Notes: generated by a model not told the origin, from the letters alone. DNA of 64,000 nucleotides from Leptolyngbya sp. PCC 7375 (GCF_000316115.1 NZ_JH993797.1:4140486-4204485); one strand, 5' to 3'. Positions 53,965-62,649 are shown, counted from the stretch's first letter. Translations and numbers: made by a program.

Positions 53965-55050
53965 ATGGACGACAGACAAGGAAATGGTGAAGGCAATAAG
54001 CTTTTGATTGCTGCCAGTGGTACTGGCGGCCACCTTTTTCCTGCGATCGCAACCGCTGAGCATCTGACTGGGCCAATTGAATGGCTGGGTGTGCCCGATC
54101 GTTTAGAAACTGAACTTGTCCCCACGTGCTACCCCCTCCATACGGTCCGGATGGGAGGCGTTCAGGGCAAACTGGGGTTAGGGACTATGAAACTACTCGT
54201 CCAGTTTGCACAAGCTACGTTGGCGACTCGGCGACTGCTACAGCGAGGTAACTTTAAGGGCGTCTTTACCACTGGTGGGTACATTGCGGCACCTGCCATC
54301 ATTGCCGCCCGCAGTTTGGGGTTGCCCACTGTGTTGCATGAGTCCAACGCCATGCCGGGAAAAGTGACTCGTTGGCTGAGCCGCTGGTGCTCAGTAGTTG
54401 CTATTGGATTTAAGGAAACCCGCCAGTATTTGCCTAAACAAGCGCAGACAGTATGGGTGGGGACGCCAGTGCGATCGCAGTTTTTGACTGACAGTCATGC
54501 TAGCCTCCAAGATTTCTCCATCCCTGACAATGTCCCCTTAATCGTTGTGATTGGTGGCAGTCAAGGCGCTGTCGCTGTAAATAAGCTTGTACGGGCTGCA
54601 GCCCCAGCCTGGTTGGAACAAGGTGCCTGGGTGATTCATCAAACGGGCAACAATGATCCAGATACCGAGACTCTGAACCACCCTCAATACATTCATCGTC
54701 CATTCTTTAAAAATGTAGCCGCCCTTTTTAAGCGCGCCACCCTAGTGATTAGTCGGGCCGGAGCTGGCACATTAACGGAACTAGCCATGACCCATACCCC
54801 ATCTGTCTTAATTCCCTACCCTTTTGCAGCAGACGACCACCAAGCTTATAACGCCAACGCTTTTGGCACTGTCGGAGCGAGTAAGGTATACCGACAGTCA
54901 GACCTTGATGGCGACACGTTGCAAAAGCGGGTCTTAGCAATCCTGGAAAATCCAGAAGAATTGGACTGCATGAGGGTTGCAGCCGAAGCTTTAGCCGTCA
55001 GTGACAGTGCAGAGCAAGTGGCAAGCCTGCTGCAAAAAATAATGGAATGA
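53965..55050 (+). CDS. murG: UDP-N-acetylglucosamine--lipid I N-acetylglucosaminyltransferase
   Basis: 361 residues from the ATG at 53965; a second ATG at 53944 adds seven residues and cannot be ruled out. The GT-B start LIAASGTGGHLFPAIA is the lipid-binding loop. ESNAMPGKVTRWLS and VVIGGSQGAVAVN follow, and the donor-site block VISRAGAGTLTELAM ends in LIPYPFAADDHQAYNA. MurG adds GlcNAc to lipid I to make lipid II on the inner membrane face. Confidence 0.95.
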   Translation: MDDRQGNGEGNKLLIAASGTGGHLFPAIATAEHLTGPIEWLGVPDRLETELVPTCYPLHTVRMGGVQGKLGLGTMKLLVQFAQATLATRRLLQRGNFKGVFTTGGYIAAPAIIAARSLGLPTVLHESNAMPGKVTRWLSRWCSVVAIGFKETRQYLPKQAQTVWVGTPVRSQFLTDSHASLQDFSIPDNVPLIVVIGGSQGAVAVNKLVRAAAPAWLEQGAWVIHQTGNNDPDTETLNHPQYIHRPFFKNVAALFKRATLVISRAGAGTLTELAMTHTPSVLIPYPFAADDHQAYNANAFGTVGASKVYRQSDLDGDTLQKRVLAILENPEELDCMRVAAEALAVSDSAEQVASLLQKIME

Positions 55051-55055
55051 TGCCT

Positions 55056-55094
55056 CACTATCTGAGGGCCTCAGACTGAGGCCCTCAGATAGTG
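55056..55094. terminator. 18-bp perfect hairpin between convergent murG and cupredoxin genes
   Basis: CACTATCTGAGGGCCTCA (55056-55073), loop GAC, and its exact complement (55077-55094), plus wobble extension. It starts five bases after murG and ends six bases before the cupredoxin stop. There is no T-tract on either strand. It is very likely a shared terminator. Confidence 0.75.
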
Positions 55095-55100
55095 GGACAG

Positions 55101-55592
55101 TTAAACGCCAGCCGTTACCGTCAACTCGCCAACCATACCAGCCTCAGCATGACCAGCAATTGAGCAGTGGAGTTCATAAATCCCTGGTTTTTGAGGAATA
55201 AATACCCATTCAGCCTCAGCTCCAGGCTTCAGCTCCAGTTCATGAATAGCACCTTTGACTTCGACCTGGCCTGCTTCTACTTTTTGAGTCCAGATCACAT
55301 CCGCAAAGTCTTTGGCCGTAAAGTAATGCTTGACGGGGCTAGGATTATCTAGCAGCAGCTTATAGCGTTTACCAGCATCAAAGGTTAACGTGTCAGGCTC
55401 AAAGACCAGAGCACCTGATTTATTACCCAGATGCACCTGTAGTGTATCTATCGGTTGTTGGCTTGGGGCTCCTGCGGCAAAAGCACTATTCGTTGACAAT
55501 ACCAAGATAGACAAGACTAGAAATAGCCCCATTAGAACTAGAGTTTGCCCCCAATTCTTCAAAGCACTGAGGCAAGTGCGTAGGGTCACCAT
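55101..55592 (-). CDS. Exported cupredoxin (type 1 copper protein)
   Basis: 163 residues. A signal peptide ends near NSAFAA (40). The mature part has a cupredoxin fold, with likely copper ligands His89 (SPVKHYFT), Cys143 and His148 in LHCSIAGHAEAGM, and Met153. Spacing is C-x4-H-x4-M, not the C-x2-H-x4-M of plastocyanin. So I do not call it petE; it is nearer to auracyanin or sulfocyanin-like cupredoxins. It may carry electrons or store copper in the periplasm or lumen. Confidence 0.82.
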   Translation of the reverse strand: MVTLRTCLSALKNWGQTLVLMGLFLVLSILVLSTNSAFAAGAPSQQPIDTLQVHLGNKSGALVFEPDTLTFDAGKRYKLLLDNPSPVKHYFTAKDFADVIWTQKVEAGQVEVKGAIHELELKPGAEAEWVFIPQKPGIYELHCSIAGHAEAGMVGELTVTAGV

Positions 55593-56201
55593 CATTCCCC
55601 AGACTCCATCACTCGGATCTACATAACAATCTTACTTGCCTGAGTGAATGCCGATACCCGCTACGCAAGAACCTTTAATACCAGTTCTTAGTTTGAGGAA
55701 GTTGTATGATGGCTGTCACAAAAGAAAGTGGTCCCTGGCAAAACAACCAGAGACCAGAGAGTCGTGATGAACACTGAAAATCTGTATTACATGAGATAGC
55801 ACGCAGCACTTTAGAAACTGTGTGAGTCTATAGTTAAGCGTTGTAGCGAACACTATGACGTGAGGGTGTTAGATCTGGGTTTGGCCGGAGTAGCAACGGG
55901 AGCTCTCATTTTAAACGTCCGGCCCAAGAAGGAAAGTTTAGGCTTGGTTTCGACAGTTTCAATGGACTGGGTAGAAGGTGTGTAGGGCGCGCCGAGGTGA
56001 GTGAGTTGCATGGATCAATTCCAAATAAATGTGTGTTTAGCGGTGAAGAATTATAGCGCATTAGACAGCATGCTGACGATTGGGCAACACCCACCTGACT
56101 TACCAATGAGTATGGCTAAGCAAAAGCGCTCAGACCTTCCACCAGCGGAAAGATTAAATCTTGTTTTTTCCATGATCGGAAAGAGTGGGAAATGACTATC
56201 T
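55593..56201. other. Gene-poor stretch at the left edge of the decaying accessory patch
   Basis: About 600 bp. A weak hairpin GTCCCTGG/CCAGAGAC lies at 55731-55754. A plus-strand frame is open from 55815 to 55985 (57 codons; VLDLGLAGVATGALILNV) without a convincing start. A 64-codon plus frame (56001-56195) and a 66-codon minus frame (55906-56106) overlap. None is recognisable, and they may be debris. Confidence 0.35.
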
Positions 56202-56568
56202 TTACAGATTCCAAAATCTCAGGGCTGTTTCTTCTTGAATCTCTAGATCTGAACTCAACCTGCGATTGATAATTTCCTCAATTTATTCATCGTCAAATTC
56301 TGCCATTGTCACATCGACAAATCGATTAAAATCACCTTTTTAGGCAGTCATACGACAGGAGATAACAACGTAATTTTGACTGTAGCGATCGCAAAAATAC
56401 CGAATCTGTTCAATCACAACATTCTCTTGCTTGGCAGGCACTTCATCCAAGCCATCTAGCAAAATCAGCATTTTGCCTTCAGACAACAGCGAGCTTCCAT
56501 ATCCCTAGATTTTTGCAGATCAATCGCCGCATGGCTTGTCTGTTGAGGCTTTTTCGACTCGGACATAG
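56202..56568 (-). pseudogene. Degraded NACHT NTPase gene
   Basis: Reading minus, a start region MSESKKPQQTSHAAIDLQKS (from 56568) loses frame. It resumes as LSEGKMLILLDGLDEVPAK, the Walker B of NACHT proteins, then IRYFCDRYSQNYVVISCRMT. Two stop codons interrupt the following KGDFNRFVDVTMAEFDDE and IEEIINRR segments, which still match the family's post-Walker region. The P-loop is absent, so an internal deletion has occurred. An intact ribbon-helix-helix gene lies just upstream. Confidence 0.7.
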
Positions 56569-56602
56569 ATACCCCTGACAATCCACCTATGTGACTTAGC
56601 AA

Positions 56603-56800
56603 TCACTTGCGTGACTGGTCAGAGGCGTTATCAGACTCAGACCACTCAGCACCAGCTTGCTTGGCATCAAGCACGGCCTTTTCCAGCAAAAAAGCACAAA
56701 GATTGCTCAGTGGTCGGCCATCATAGGCGGCCCACTGCTCTAGAGCTTCCGCTAGGCGGTCTGGAAGGGTTACTTGCACACGTTTGGTCATAGCGGCCAT
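56603..56800 (-). CDS. Ribbon-helix-helix (CopG-like) small protein
   Basis: 65 residues. VQVTLPDRLAEALEQWAAYDGRPLSNLCAFLLEKAV is a ribbon strand followed by two helices, typical of CopG/Arc-type regulators. A GGAGG ribosome binding site seven bases upstream favours the first ATG at 56800. Genes of this type are common next to cyanobacterial NACHT or toxin genes. Here the downstream NACHT gene is dead, leaving it without a visible partner. Confidence 0.8.
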   Translation of the reverse strand: MAAMTKRVQVTLPDRLAEALEQWAAYDGRPLSNLCAFLLEKAVLDAKQAGAEWSESDNASDQSRK

Positions 56801-56924
56801 GATACCGCCTCCAATCTTACAGACACACTTATTACATCAAATAGACATCGATTTGTGTTTTAACGCCACTAAAAAAAATGTAAACAAGCTTGATCAGAAA
56901 GAATGCTTGTACTAAACTTTCAGA

Positions 56925-57635
56925 ATGTATAAACAATTGTTGAGTCAACCATTATCAACATTACGGGACATTATCCTAGTCAGCTCCATCAAGCTAGGAT
57001 TCATGCCATGGTTAACATGGCTCATCCGCAACTATGTTCAAGAAAAAACGATTGGCTTAACTCATCAACAACCTATCAGTGCCACCTCCGAGGGCTCTAA
57101 GCAGCCTGGCAGGTTTCAAGACCACGGCAGTAGCTCTACTTGGTATGCCTGGTTCGACGATAATATCGACGACTTCTACACTGCCGATCCTTCATCAGCA
57201 CCACAACCACTAGAGCCCACCGACCTGGTCAACTCACTTCTAGAAAATCAAATCACCCTTTGGCATCACCCTGAATTCGCTCCATGGCTCATTGCCCTTG
57301 CCGAACAAGCCTTCTATCAATGGCCCGCTGAAATACCCATTGACGCCGATCTAACTCAACCTGAGCAAGTCAGGTCACCAGAAACGCAGCAAAAACTCTC
57401 CCAAGCTTTTAGTAGTTTGCCACGAGAATTGGTCAACAATACTCACATACAGGAACTGGTGTTGATGTATTTAGGCGCAAGCTATCCAGTTATTGAAGGA
57501 TTTTCCAAAACTCCTGTAGCTCAAGCCACGGCAAAAGAACGAGAGCATTACCGTCAAGAGCGCTACGCCAAACGAACGAGAGCATTACCGTCAAGAGCGC
57601 TACGCCAAACGAACAACTTTCTATCAACAACATAG
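56925..57635 (+). CDS. Hypothetical protein with C-terminus re-framed by a 37-bp tandem duplication
   Basis: 236 residues. STWYAWFDDNIDDFYTADPSS and LENQITLWHHPEFAPWLIALAEQAFYQWPAEIPID look like a globular, Trp-rich protein; no known family. Near the end a 37-bp unit occurs twice in tandem (57537-57573, 57574-57610). Because 37 is not a multiple of three, the second copy shifts the frame. The last about 20 residues (RALPSRALRQTNNFLSTT) are therefore a translation of the second copy in another frame. With one copy the frame would run YAKRTTFYQQHSITAQEYIE and stop at 57661. Confidence 0.55.
   Translation: MYKQLLSQPLSTLRDIILVSSIKLGFMPWLTWLIRNYVQEKTIGLTHQQPISATSEGSKQPGRFQDHGSSSTWYAWFDDNIDDFYTADPSSAPQPLEPTDLVNSLLENQITLWHHPEFAPWLIALAEQAFYQWPAEIPIDADLTQPEQVRSPETQQKLSQAFSSLPRELVNNTHIQELVLMYLGASYPVIEGFSKTPVAQATAKEREHYRQERYAKRTRALPSRALRQTNNFLSTT
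57537..57610 (+). repeat. Perfect 37-bp tandem duplication
   Basis: Two identical 37-base units, starting GAACGAGAGC and ending GCCAAAC, at 57537-57573 and 57574-57610. It lies inside a coding region and changes its reading frame. Confidence 0.9.
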
Positions 57636-57686
57636 CATTACGGCTCAGGAATATATTGAGTAGACCTTAAAACTCAACTCAACTGA

Positions 57687-57945
57687 CTAGCCAGACTGCT
57701 GACGACCCCATTGACGAAAATCTATTTCCGCAATGCCTCATCCCCTAAGGCTGTTTCTAGAAACTGCTACAAATCTGCCTTATCAACTAACAAAAAGGTC
57801 GGAGACTGCTCCTTCTCCACATAATGGCCATCTGTAAGCCATAGAATCTGCCATTTTCGGCCATTAAATCGCCAAAACTCCGGAATACCCAAACTGGCAT
57901 AGAGCAGATTCTTATGCTTACCAATGAGTTTTGCTGGAGAATCCA
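57687..57945 (-). pseudogene. Uma2-family (DUF820) nuclease remnant
   Basis: The minus frame reads LTERYLDSPAKLIGKHKNLL, then YASLGIPEFWRFNGRKWQIL, then EKEQSPTFLLVDKADL, followed by an in-frame stop and QFLETALGDEALR. This is the C-terminal part of a Uma2-type PD-(D/E)XK protein; a one-base shift near 57705 is needed to reach EIDFRQWGRQQSG. The N-terminal catalytic half is missing. Confidence 0.65.
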
Positions 57946-58314
57946 GATACCTTTCGGTTAGCTATCGAAAAGAATGGGTCAACCTACATAAAACCTATCT
58001 TAACGAATAGGTTGGCATGGCATCCGAAAATAAGTACAAGCGAACTAAAGCAGTCACTTGTTTGCGATCACACCCCATCAACCCTACTTTTAAAGCACCC
58101 AGAAATCAGTCTTAGAGAACCATTTTTTAGCTATTTTCCCCGTTCCATAACCTTTTCTTTACCGACAGATTATAGTCTGACATCTCCCGATATCGTTTTC
58201 GTAGCAGCCAAGATAGTTAAGCAATTTAATCCTGTCGTTGCAGCTATTCAAATCTGCGGTATCAAAGGGAAAAGCCCCCATTACGTCAAGGATCACCTCA
58301 AGGAGCCCCCATAA
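57931..58314 (+). CDS. Doubtful open reading frame before ppk1
   Basis: 127 codons, overlapping the ppk1 start by one base (ATGA-type junction). The composition is mixed (SISTSELKQSLVCDHTPSTLLL-like, then FNPVVAAIQICGIKGKSPHYVKDHLKEPP), and its first codons lie over the Uma2 remnant on the other strand. It may be chance. The junction to ppk1 is the only argument for it. Confidence 0.3.
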   Translation: MLENPDTFRLAIEKNGSTYIKPILTNRLAWHPKISTSELKQSLVCDHTPSTLLLKHPEISLREPFFSYFPRSITFSLPTDYSLTSPDIVFVAAKIVKQFNPVVAAIQICGIKGKSPHYVKDHLKEPP

Positions 58315-60470
58315 TGACCGTTTCTGTAAAGAAGCAAACGATCCCCAATCTGCGTAACCCTGAGTATTACTGCAATCGAGAGCTGAGCTGGTTGCAGTTT
58401 AACGACCGGGTGCTCCACGAGGCCTTTGATGAGAGAACGCCTCTGCTAGAACGTCTCAAATTTCTAGCAATTTTCAGTACCAACCTGGACGAATTCTTTA
58501 TGGTACGGGTGTCGGGCCTATTGGAGCAGGCACAAGCAAATATTACAAAGACTCCGGCAGATGGTCTGACTCCCCAACAACAGCTAGAGCGTATTCATAG
58601 TCACCTATTACCAGTTGTGCAACGACAACATGAGTATTTCTTGGGTGAGATGCGATCGCAAATGGCGAACGAAGGCATCCATCTTCTCACCTACGATCGA
58701 CTCAGCAAAGAACAAAAGTCTCACCTCGCCAAATTATTTGACTCCCGCATCTTTCCAATTTTGACTCCTCTGGGCGTTGATCCTGCCCATCCCTTCCCCC
58801 GCATGTCCAATCTCAGCCTCAATATTGCCGCCGAAATTGAAGACCCCGAGAACCAAGAACGTCGCTTTGCCAGAATCAAAGTGCCGAACAACCTGCCTCG
58901 GTTCATTAGCTTGCCAGACGAACTCACAACTGTTAATGGTGAGCCAGCTCATTGGGTGGGTGTGGCCCTGGAAGATATCATCATTCATCACCTGGAGGCT
59001 TTGTTTCCAGGCATGACTATTCTCAGTAGTCATCTGTTTCGGATTACCCGAGATGCTGACTTCCCCGTACGTGAGGCAGAAGCTGACGATCTCTTACTAG
59101 CGATTCAGCAAGAGATTAGCAGACGTCGACTGGAAGGATCTGTCGTTCGTCTTGAGGTAGCATCAACATTTCCCCAGGAACTACAAGACTCTCTGATTCA
59201 AGAATTCAAAATTAGCCCTACTGACATCTACCAAGTAGATGGCTTACTCAACCTGCAGGATCTCTTTTTTTTTCTGTCTATCTCCAGACCAGACCTCAAA
59301 GATTCTCCCTGGGTAGCTGTTATCCCACCGCGTCTCAAACCTATCCATGAAGTAGACGTTGAAGAAGCTCTAGATCTACCCGATACTCACCCGGATATTT
59401 TTTCCATTATTCGAGATGGGGATCTGATGCTTCACCATCCCTATGAAGCCTTCGATGCCTCGGTGCAAACCCTGATCACCCAGGCTGCCCACGACCCTCA
59501 AGTGCAGGCCATCAAAATGACTCTGTACAGAACATCTGGGGATTCTCCCATCGTTAACGCACTGATTGAGGCAGCGAGAAATGATAAGCAGGTAGCAGTA
59601 CTGGTTGAGTTAAAGGCCCGATTTGATGAAGAGAACAATATCGAATGGGCCAGACGCCTAGAGCAATCAGGCATTCACGTTGTCTATGGGGTGCTAGGGT
59701 TAAAAACCCACACCAAAACAGCTCTCGTCGTGCGTGAAGAAGGCGATGAGCTACGTCGTTACGTTCATGTTGGCACCGGCAATTACAATCCCAAAACTGC
59801 CAAGCTCTATACCGATTTGGGACTCATGAGCTGTCAGGAAAATCTGGGTGCGGATCTGTCCGATCTGTTTAACTATTTGACCGGCTTTTGCCACCAAAAA
59901 GCTTATCGCAAACTACTGGTGGCACCAGTTACACTTCGCGATCGCATGATTGGCCTGATTCAACGTGAGATCGACCATGGCCTAGAAGGACGTCCCGGCA
60001 AGATCATTGCCAAAATGAATTCGTTAGTTGATCCTGAGATGATTCGTTGGCTGTACAAAGCCTCCCAAGCAGGCGTTCAGATCGACCTCATCATTCGTGG
60101 CATTTGCTGTCTCAAACCCGGCATTCCTGAGGTTAGCAAAAACATCCGCGTCATCAGCATTATTGGCCGATTTTTAGAGCATTCTCGGATTTTCTACTTT
60201 CAAAATAATCACCAAGAAGAAGTCTATATCGGCAGTGCCGATTGGATGCCCCGCAATCTAGATCGACGGGTCGAAGCTGTGACTCCTATCGACGAATCAA
60301 GCTTGGTGGATGAACTCAAGGAACTGCTAGCCATTTTTATGGCAGATAACCGTCAAGCCTGGGAAATGCAGTCTGATGGCAGCTATGCACAACGCCACCC
60401 TCAACCTGATGAACCTGAGCGTAGCTCCCATCAACAGCTAATGCAACGTGCTACGGAAAGAATGCCCTAA
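58314..60470 (+). CDS. ppk1: Polyphosphate kinase 1
   Basis: 718 residues. Makes inorganic polyphosphate from ATP. The N-domain YYCNRELSWLQFNDRVLHEA and FSTNLDEFFMVRVSGL, and the core VELKARFDEENNIEWARRLEQ, then VYGVLGLKTHTKTALVVRE. The phospho-accepting His is in KTHTKTA, near residue 465. Later HVGTGNYNPKTA and FLEHSRIFYF with GSADWMPRNLDRRVE complete the two PLD-like active-site halves. Length is normal. Confidence 0.96.
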   Translation: MTVSVKKQTIPNLRNPEYYCNRELSWLQFNDRVLHEAFDERTPLLERLKFLAIFSTNLDEFFMVRVSGLLEQAQANITKTPADGLTPQQQLERIHSHLLPVVQRQHEYFLGEMRSQMANEGIHLLTYDRLSKEQKSHLAKLFDSRIFPILTPLGVDPAHPFPRMSNLSLNIAAEIEDPENQERRFARIKVPNNLPRFISLPDELTTVNGEPAHWVGVALEDIIIHHLEALFPGMTILSSHLFRITRDADFPVREAEADDLLLAIQQEISRRRLEGSVVRLEVASTFPQELQDSLIQEFKISPTDIYQVDGLLNLQDLFFFLSISRPDLKDSPWVAVIPPRLKPIHEVDVEEALDLPDTHPDIFSIIRDGDLMLHHPYEAFDASVQTLITQAAHDPQVQAIKMTLYRTSGDSPIVNALIEAARNDKQVAVLVELKARFDEENNIEWARRLEQSGIHVVYGVLGLKTHTKTALVVREEGDELRRYVHVGTGNYNPKTAKLYTDLGLMSCQENLGADLSDLFNYLTGFCHQKAYRKLLVAPVTLRDRMIGLIQREIDHGLEGRPGKIIAKMNSLVDPEMIRWLYKASQAGVQIDLIIRGICCLKPGIPEVSKNIRVISIIGRFLEHSRIFYFQNNHQEEVYIGSADWMPRNLDRRVEAVTPIDESSLVDELKELLAIFMADNRQAWEMQSDGSYAQRHPQPDEPERSSHQQLMQRATERMP

Positions 60471-60669
60471 AGCCAGCCATAGCCTACCTCACACCGAGAT
60501 CATTACGTTTCCGCATCAAACTACATCAAATAGACAGTGCGGAAGGCTTCATGTTTCTATACAATATCCTCTTAATAGGAATAAATGCTCATCCTATAGT
60601 GCGCTTGTTCCTATTAAGAAAAATGCTCATACATTAAAAATCCATTTTTATAAGCAGCGAGGGGTAAAC

Positions 60670-62145
60670 ATGTATATCGTACAAATCGCCTCCGAATGCG
60701 CTCCGGTGATTAAGGCCGGCGGTCTAGGGGATGTGGTCTATGGTTTGAGTCGCGAGCTGGAATTATCCGGCCATACAGTAGAGCTGATTCTGCCAAAATA
60801 CGATTGCATGCGGTACGACCACATTTGGGGTCTACACGATGCTTACAAAGATCTCAAAGTGCCCTGGTATGGTGCCGAGGTTCGCTGTGATGTTCACTGC
60901 GGGTGGGTTCATGGACGTCTCTGCTTCTTTATTGAGCCCCATGACAAAGACAATTGGTTCCGCCGTGGCCGGTATTACGGCTGCGACGATGACCCTATGC
61001 GCTTTGCCTTCTTTAGTAAGGCAGCCCTAGAGTTTTTACAGCAAAGCAATAAGCGACCTGATATCATCCACTGCCATGACTGGCAAACAGGTCTAGTGCC
61101 GGTGATGCTCTTCGAAATCTATAAGTATCATGGCATGGAGCACCAACGGGTGTGTTATACCATCCATAACTTTAAGCACCAGGGCAATGCTGGTACCGAG
61201 GTGCTATGGGCGACGGGTCTAAATCGCGAACCCTACTACTTCAATCATGAGCGGCTACAGGATAACTTCAATCCCTTCGCCCTCAACTACATGAAGGGCG
61301 GGATTACTTACTCCAATGCTATTACCACCGTTTCACCCCACCATGCCTGGGAAGCACACCATGGAGACTTTGGCTATGGTTTAGGCCAAACGCTTCATAT
61401 CAACCAGCATAAGTTTAAGGGCGTCCTCAACGGCATCGACTATAACCTATGGAATCCTAAGGTTGATACTTATATTCCCGAGCCCTACACCCCCGATACG
61501 CTAGACCATAAGCTTTACAACAAGAAAGCGCTACGCGAACGGCTGATGCTAAGCCATGATGACAAACCACTCGTCGCCTTTATTGGTCGCCTGGACGAGC
61601 AAAAGGGTGTACATCTGGTGCACCACGCCATGTACCGAGCCCTCAACCGGGGTGCTCAGTTTGTACTGTTGGGCTCAGCCACTAATGCCAGTATTAATGA
61701 CCATTTCCATTACGAAAAAGCTCACCAAAATGATAATCCTAACTGCCATTTGGAGCTGGGATTCAACGAGGAACTATCACACCTGATCTATGCTGGTGCG
61801 GACATGATTGTGGTGCCGAGTAATTTTGAGCCCTGTGGTCTGACTCAGTTGATTAGCTTTAAATATGGCACTGTTCCTGTGGTCCGTGGTGTCGGTGGCC
61901 TCGTGGATACTGTCTTTGACATTGACTATGACGAAAGTAAACCGCCTGAAAAACGCAATGGTTTTGTGTTCTACCAGTCAGATAACTATGCTCTAGAGTC
62001 AGCACTAGATCGGGCGTTAGATCTTTGGTACACCGACCGCAAAGGTTTCCAAACACTACAACGCCAGGGCATGGCCTATGACTATTCATGGCATATCCCT
62101 GGCCAACAATACGTTAAAATCTACGATTCAATCCGTCACAGCTAA
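60670..62145 (+). CDS. glgA: Glycogen synthase (ADP-glucose type, GT5)
   Basis: 491 residues from the ATG at 60670, preceded by GAGGGG. The N-terminal donor loop KAGGLGDVVYGLSREL is typical of GlgA. HCHDWQTGLVPVML, then HKFKGVLNGIDYNLWNPKVD and FIGRLDEQKGVHLVHHA, complete the GT-B fold. VVPSNFEPCGLTQLISFKYGTVPVVRGVGGLVDTV is the acceptor-site end. Cyanobacteria usually have two GlgA isoforms, and this one resembles the GlgA2 type in text only. The frame is open upstream to 60448 without homology, overlapping ppk1. Confidence 0.94.
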   Translation: MYIVQIASECAPVIKAGGLGDVVYGLSRELELSGHTVELILPKYDCMRYDHIWGLHDAYKDLKVPWYGAEVRCDVHCGWVHGRLCFFIEPHDKDNWFRRGRYYGCDDDPMRFAFFSKAALEFLQQSNKRPDIIHCHDWQTGLVPVMLFEIYKYHGMEHQRVCYTIHNFKHQGNAGTEVLWATGLNREPYYFNHERLQDNFNPFALNYMKGGITYSNAITTVSPHHAWEAHHGDFGYGLGQTLHINQHKFKGVLNGIDYNLWNPKVDTYIPEPYTPDTLDHKLYNKKALRERLMLSHDDKPLVAFIGRLDEQKGVHLVHHAMYRALNRGAQFVLLGSATNASINDHFHYEKAHQNDNPNCHLELGFNEELSHLIYAGADMIVVPSNFEPCGLTQLISFKYGTVPVVRGVGGLVDTVFDIDYDESKPPEKRNGFVFYQSDNYALESALDRALDLWYTDRKGFQTLQRQGMAYDYSWHIPGQQYVKIYDSIRHS

Positions 62146-62177
62146 GCTAACAACAGAAATCGATATCACAAGCAATA

Positions 62178-62240
62178 CAAACCCCTTTGGCCAGGGTGGG
62201 CATTTTGAGATAGCACACCTAGTCATCTCAAAAGGGGTTT
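62178..62240 (+). promoter_or_regulatory. Leader hairpin that sequesters the SSB gene ribosome binding site
   Basis: AAACCCC (62179-62185) pairs with GGGGTTT (62234-62240), and TTTTGAGAT (62203-62211) pairs with ATCTCAAAA (62225-62233). The 3' arm is thus one continuous 16-base run, while the 5' arm has a 17-base bulge. AAGGGG in the 3' arm is the only Shine-Dalgarno, ten bases before the ATG. It may also terminate glgA transcription, as it is followed by TTATTT. Confidence 0.6.
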
Positions 62241-62247
62241 ATTTGCC

Positions 62248-62649
62248 ATGTCCAGTGCTGGCCTAAACAAGTGGACTGTTAGCGGTAACTTAGCTGCTGA
62301 CGCCGCTGTTAAAACTGTCGACCTCCGCAGTGGTCGTCAAGCTCAGGTAGCTAGTGCCACTATCTATGTGCGCGGGGTGAAAGATAGAAATGAGTCTTTT
62401 ACCGTGAGATTAAATATTTGGGAAGGCTCTCCCGCCTGGCGCACCCTAGCTTTTTTGAAAAAAGGTTCACTCATTATTTGTACGGGGAGTGTAGAGCCCA
62501 CACCCTATGTATCAAAGACAGATGGCACGCCCAAAGCAGGACTCACTATGAAGGTCCTCGATATTGACTTAGATGTAGTAAAAGACCCTAGTAGGGACAA
62601 CAATCATAGTGATCAAAGAGCTAACGACAAAACTCCTGTAGCGGTATAA
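62248..62649 (+). CDS. Single-stranded-DNA-binding-like protein (OB fold)
   Basis: 133 residues. KWTVSGNLAADAAVKTVDLRSGRQAQVASATIYVRG and SFTVRLNIWEGSPAWRTLAFLKKGSLIICTGSVEPTPY form an SSB-type OB fold. The C-terminus ends NDKTPVAV, without the acidic DDDIPF-like tip that recruits partner proteins in replicative SSBs. It may therefore be a second, specialised SSB. Cyanobacteria often have more than one. Its ribosome binding site lies in the hairpin directly upstream. Confidence 0.82.
   Translation: MSSAGLNKWTVSGNLAADAAVKTVDLRSGRQAQVASATIYVRGVKDRNESFTVRLNIWEGSPAWRTLAFLKKGSLIICTGSVEPTPYVSKTDGTPKAGLTMKVLDIDLDVVKDPSRDNNHSDQRANDKTPVAV

Noticed and set aside
55101..55592. Calling the cupredoxin plastocyanin (petE)
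   Set aside because: The Cys-to-His spacing is x4 instead of x2, and the PHRGAGM block of plastocyanin is absent.
55906..56195. Overlapping 66- and 64-codon frames
   Set aside because: They overlap on opposite strands in a decayed region and match nothing known to me.
56202..58313. Reading the accessory patch as an active defence island
   Set aside because: The NACHT and Uma2 genes are both broken, and no restriction, CRISPR or toxin-antitoxin pair is intact.
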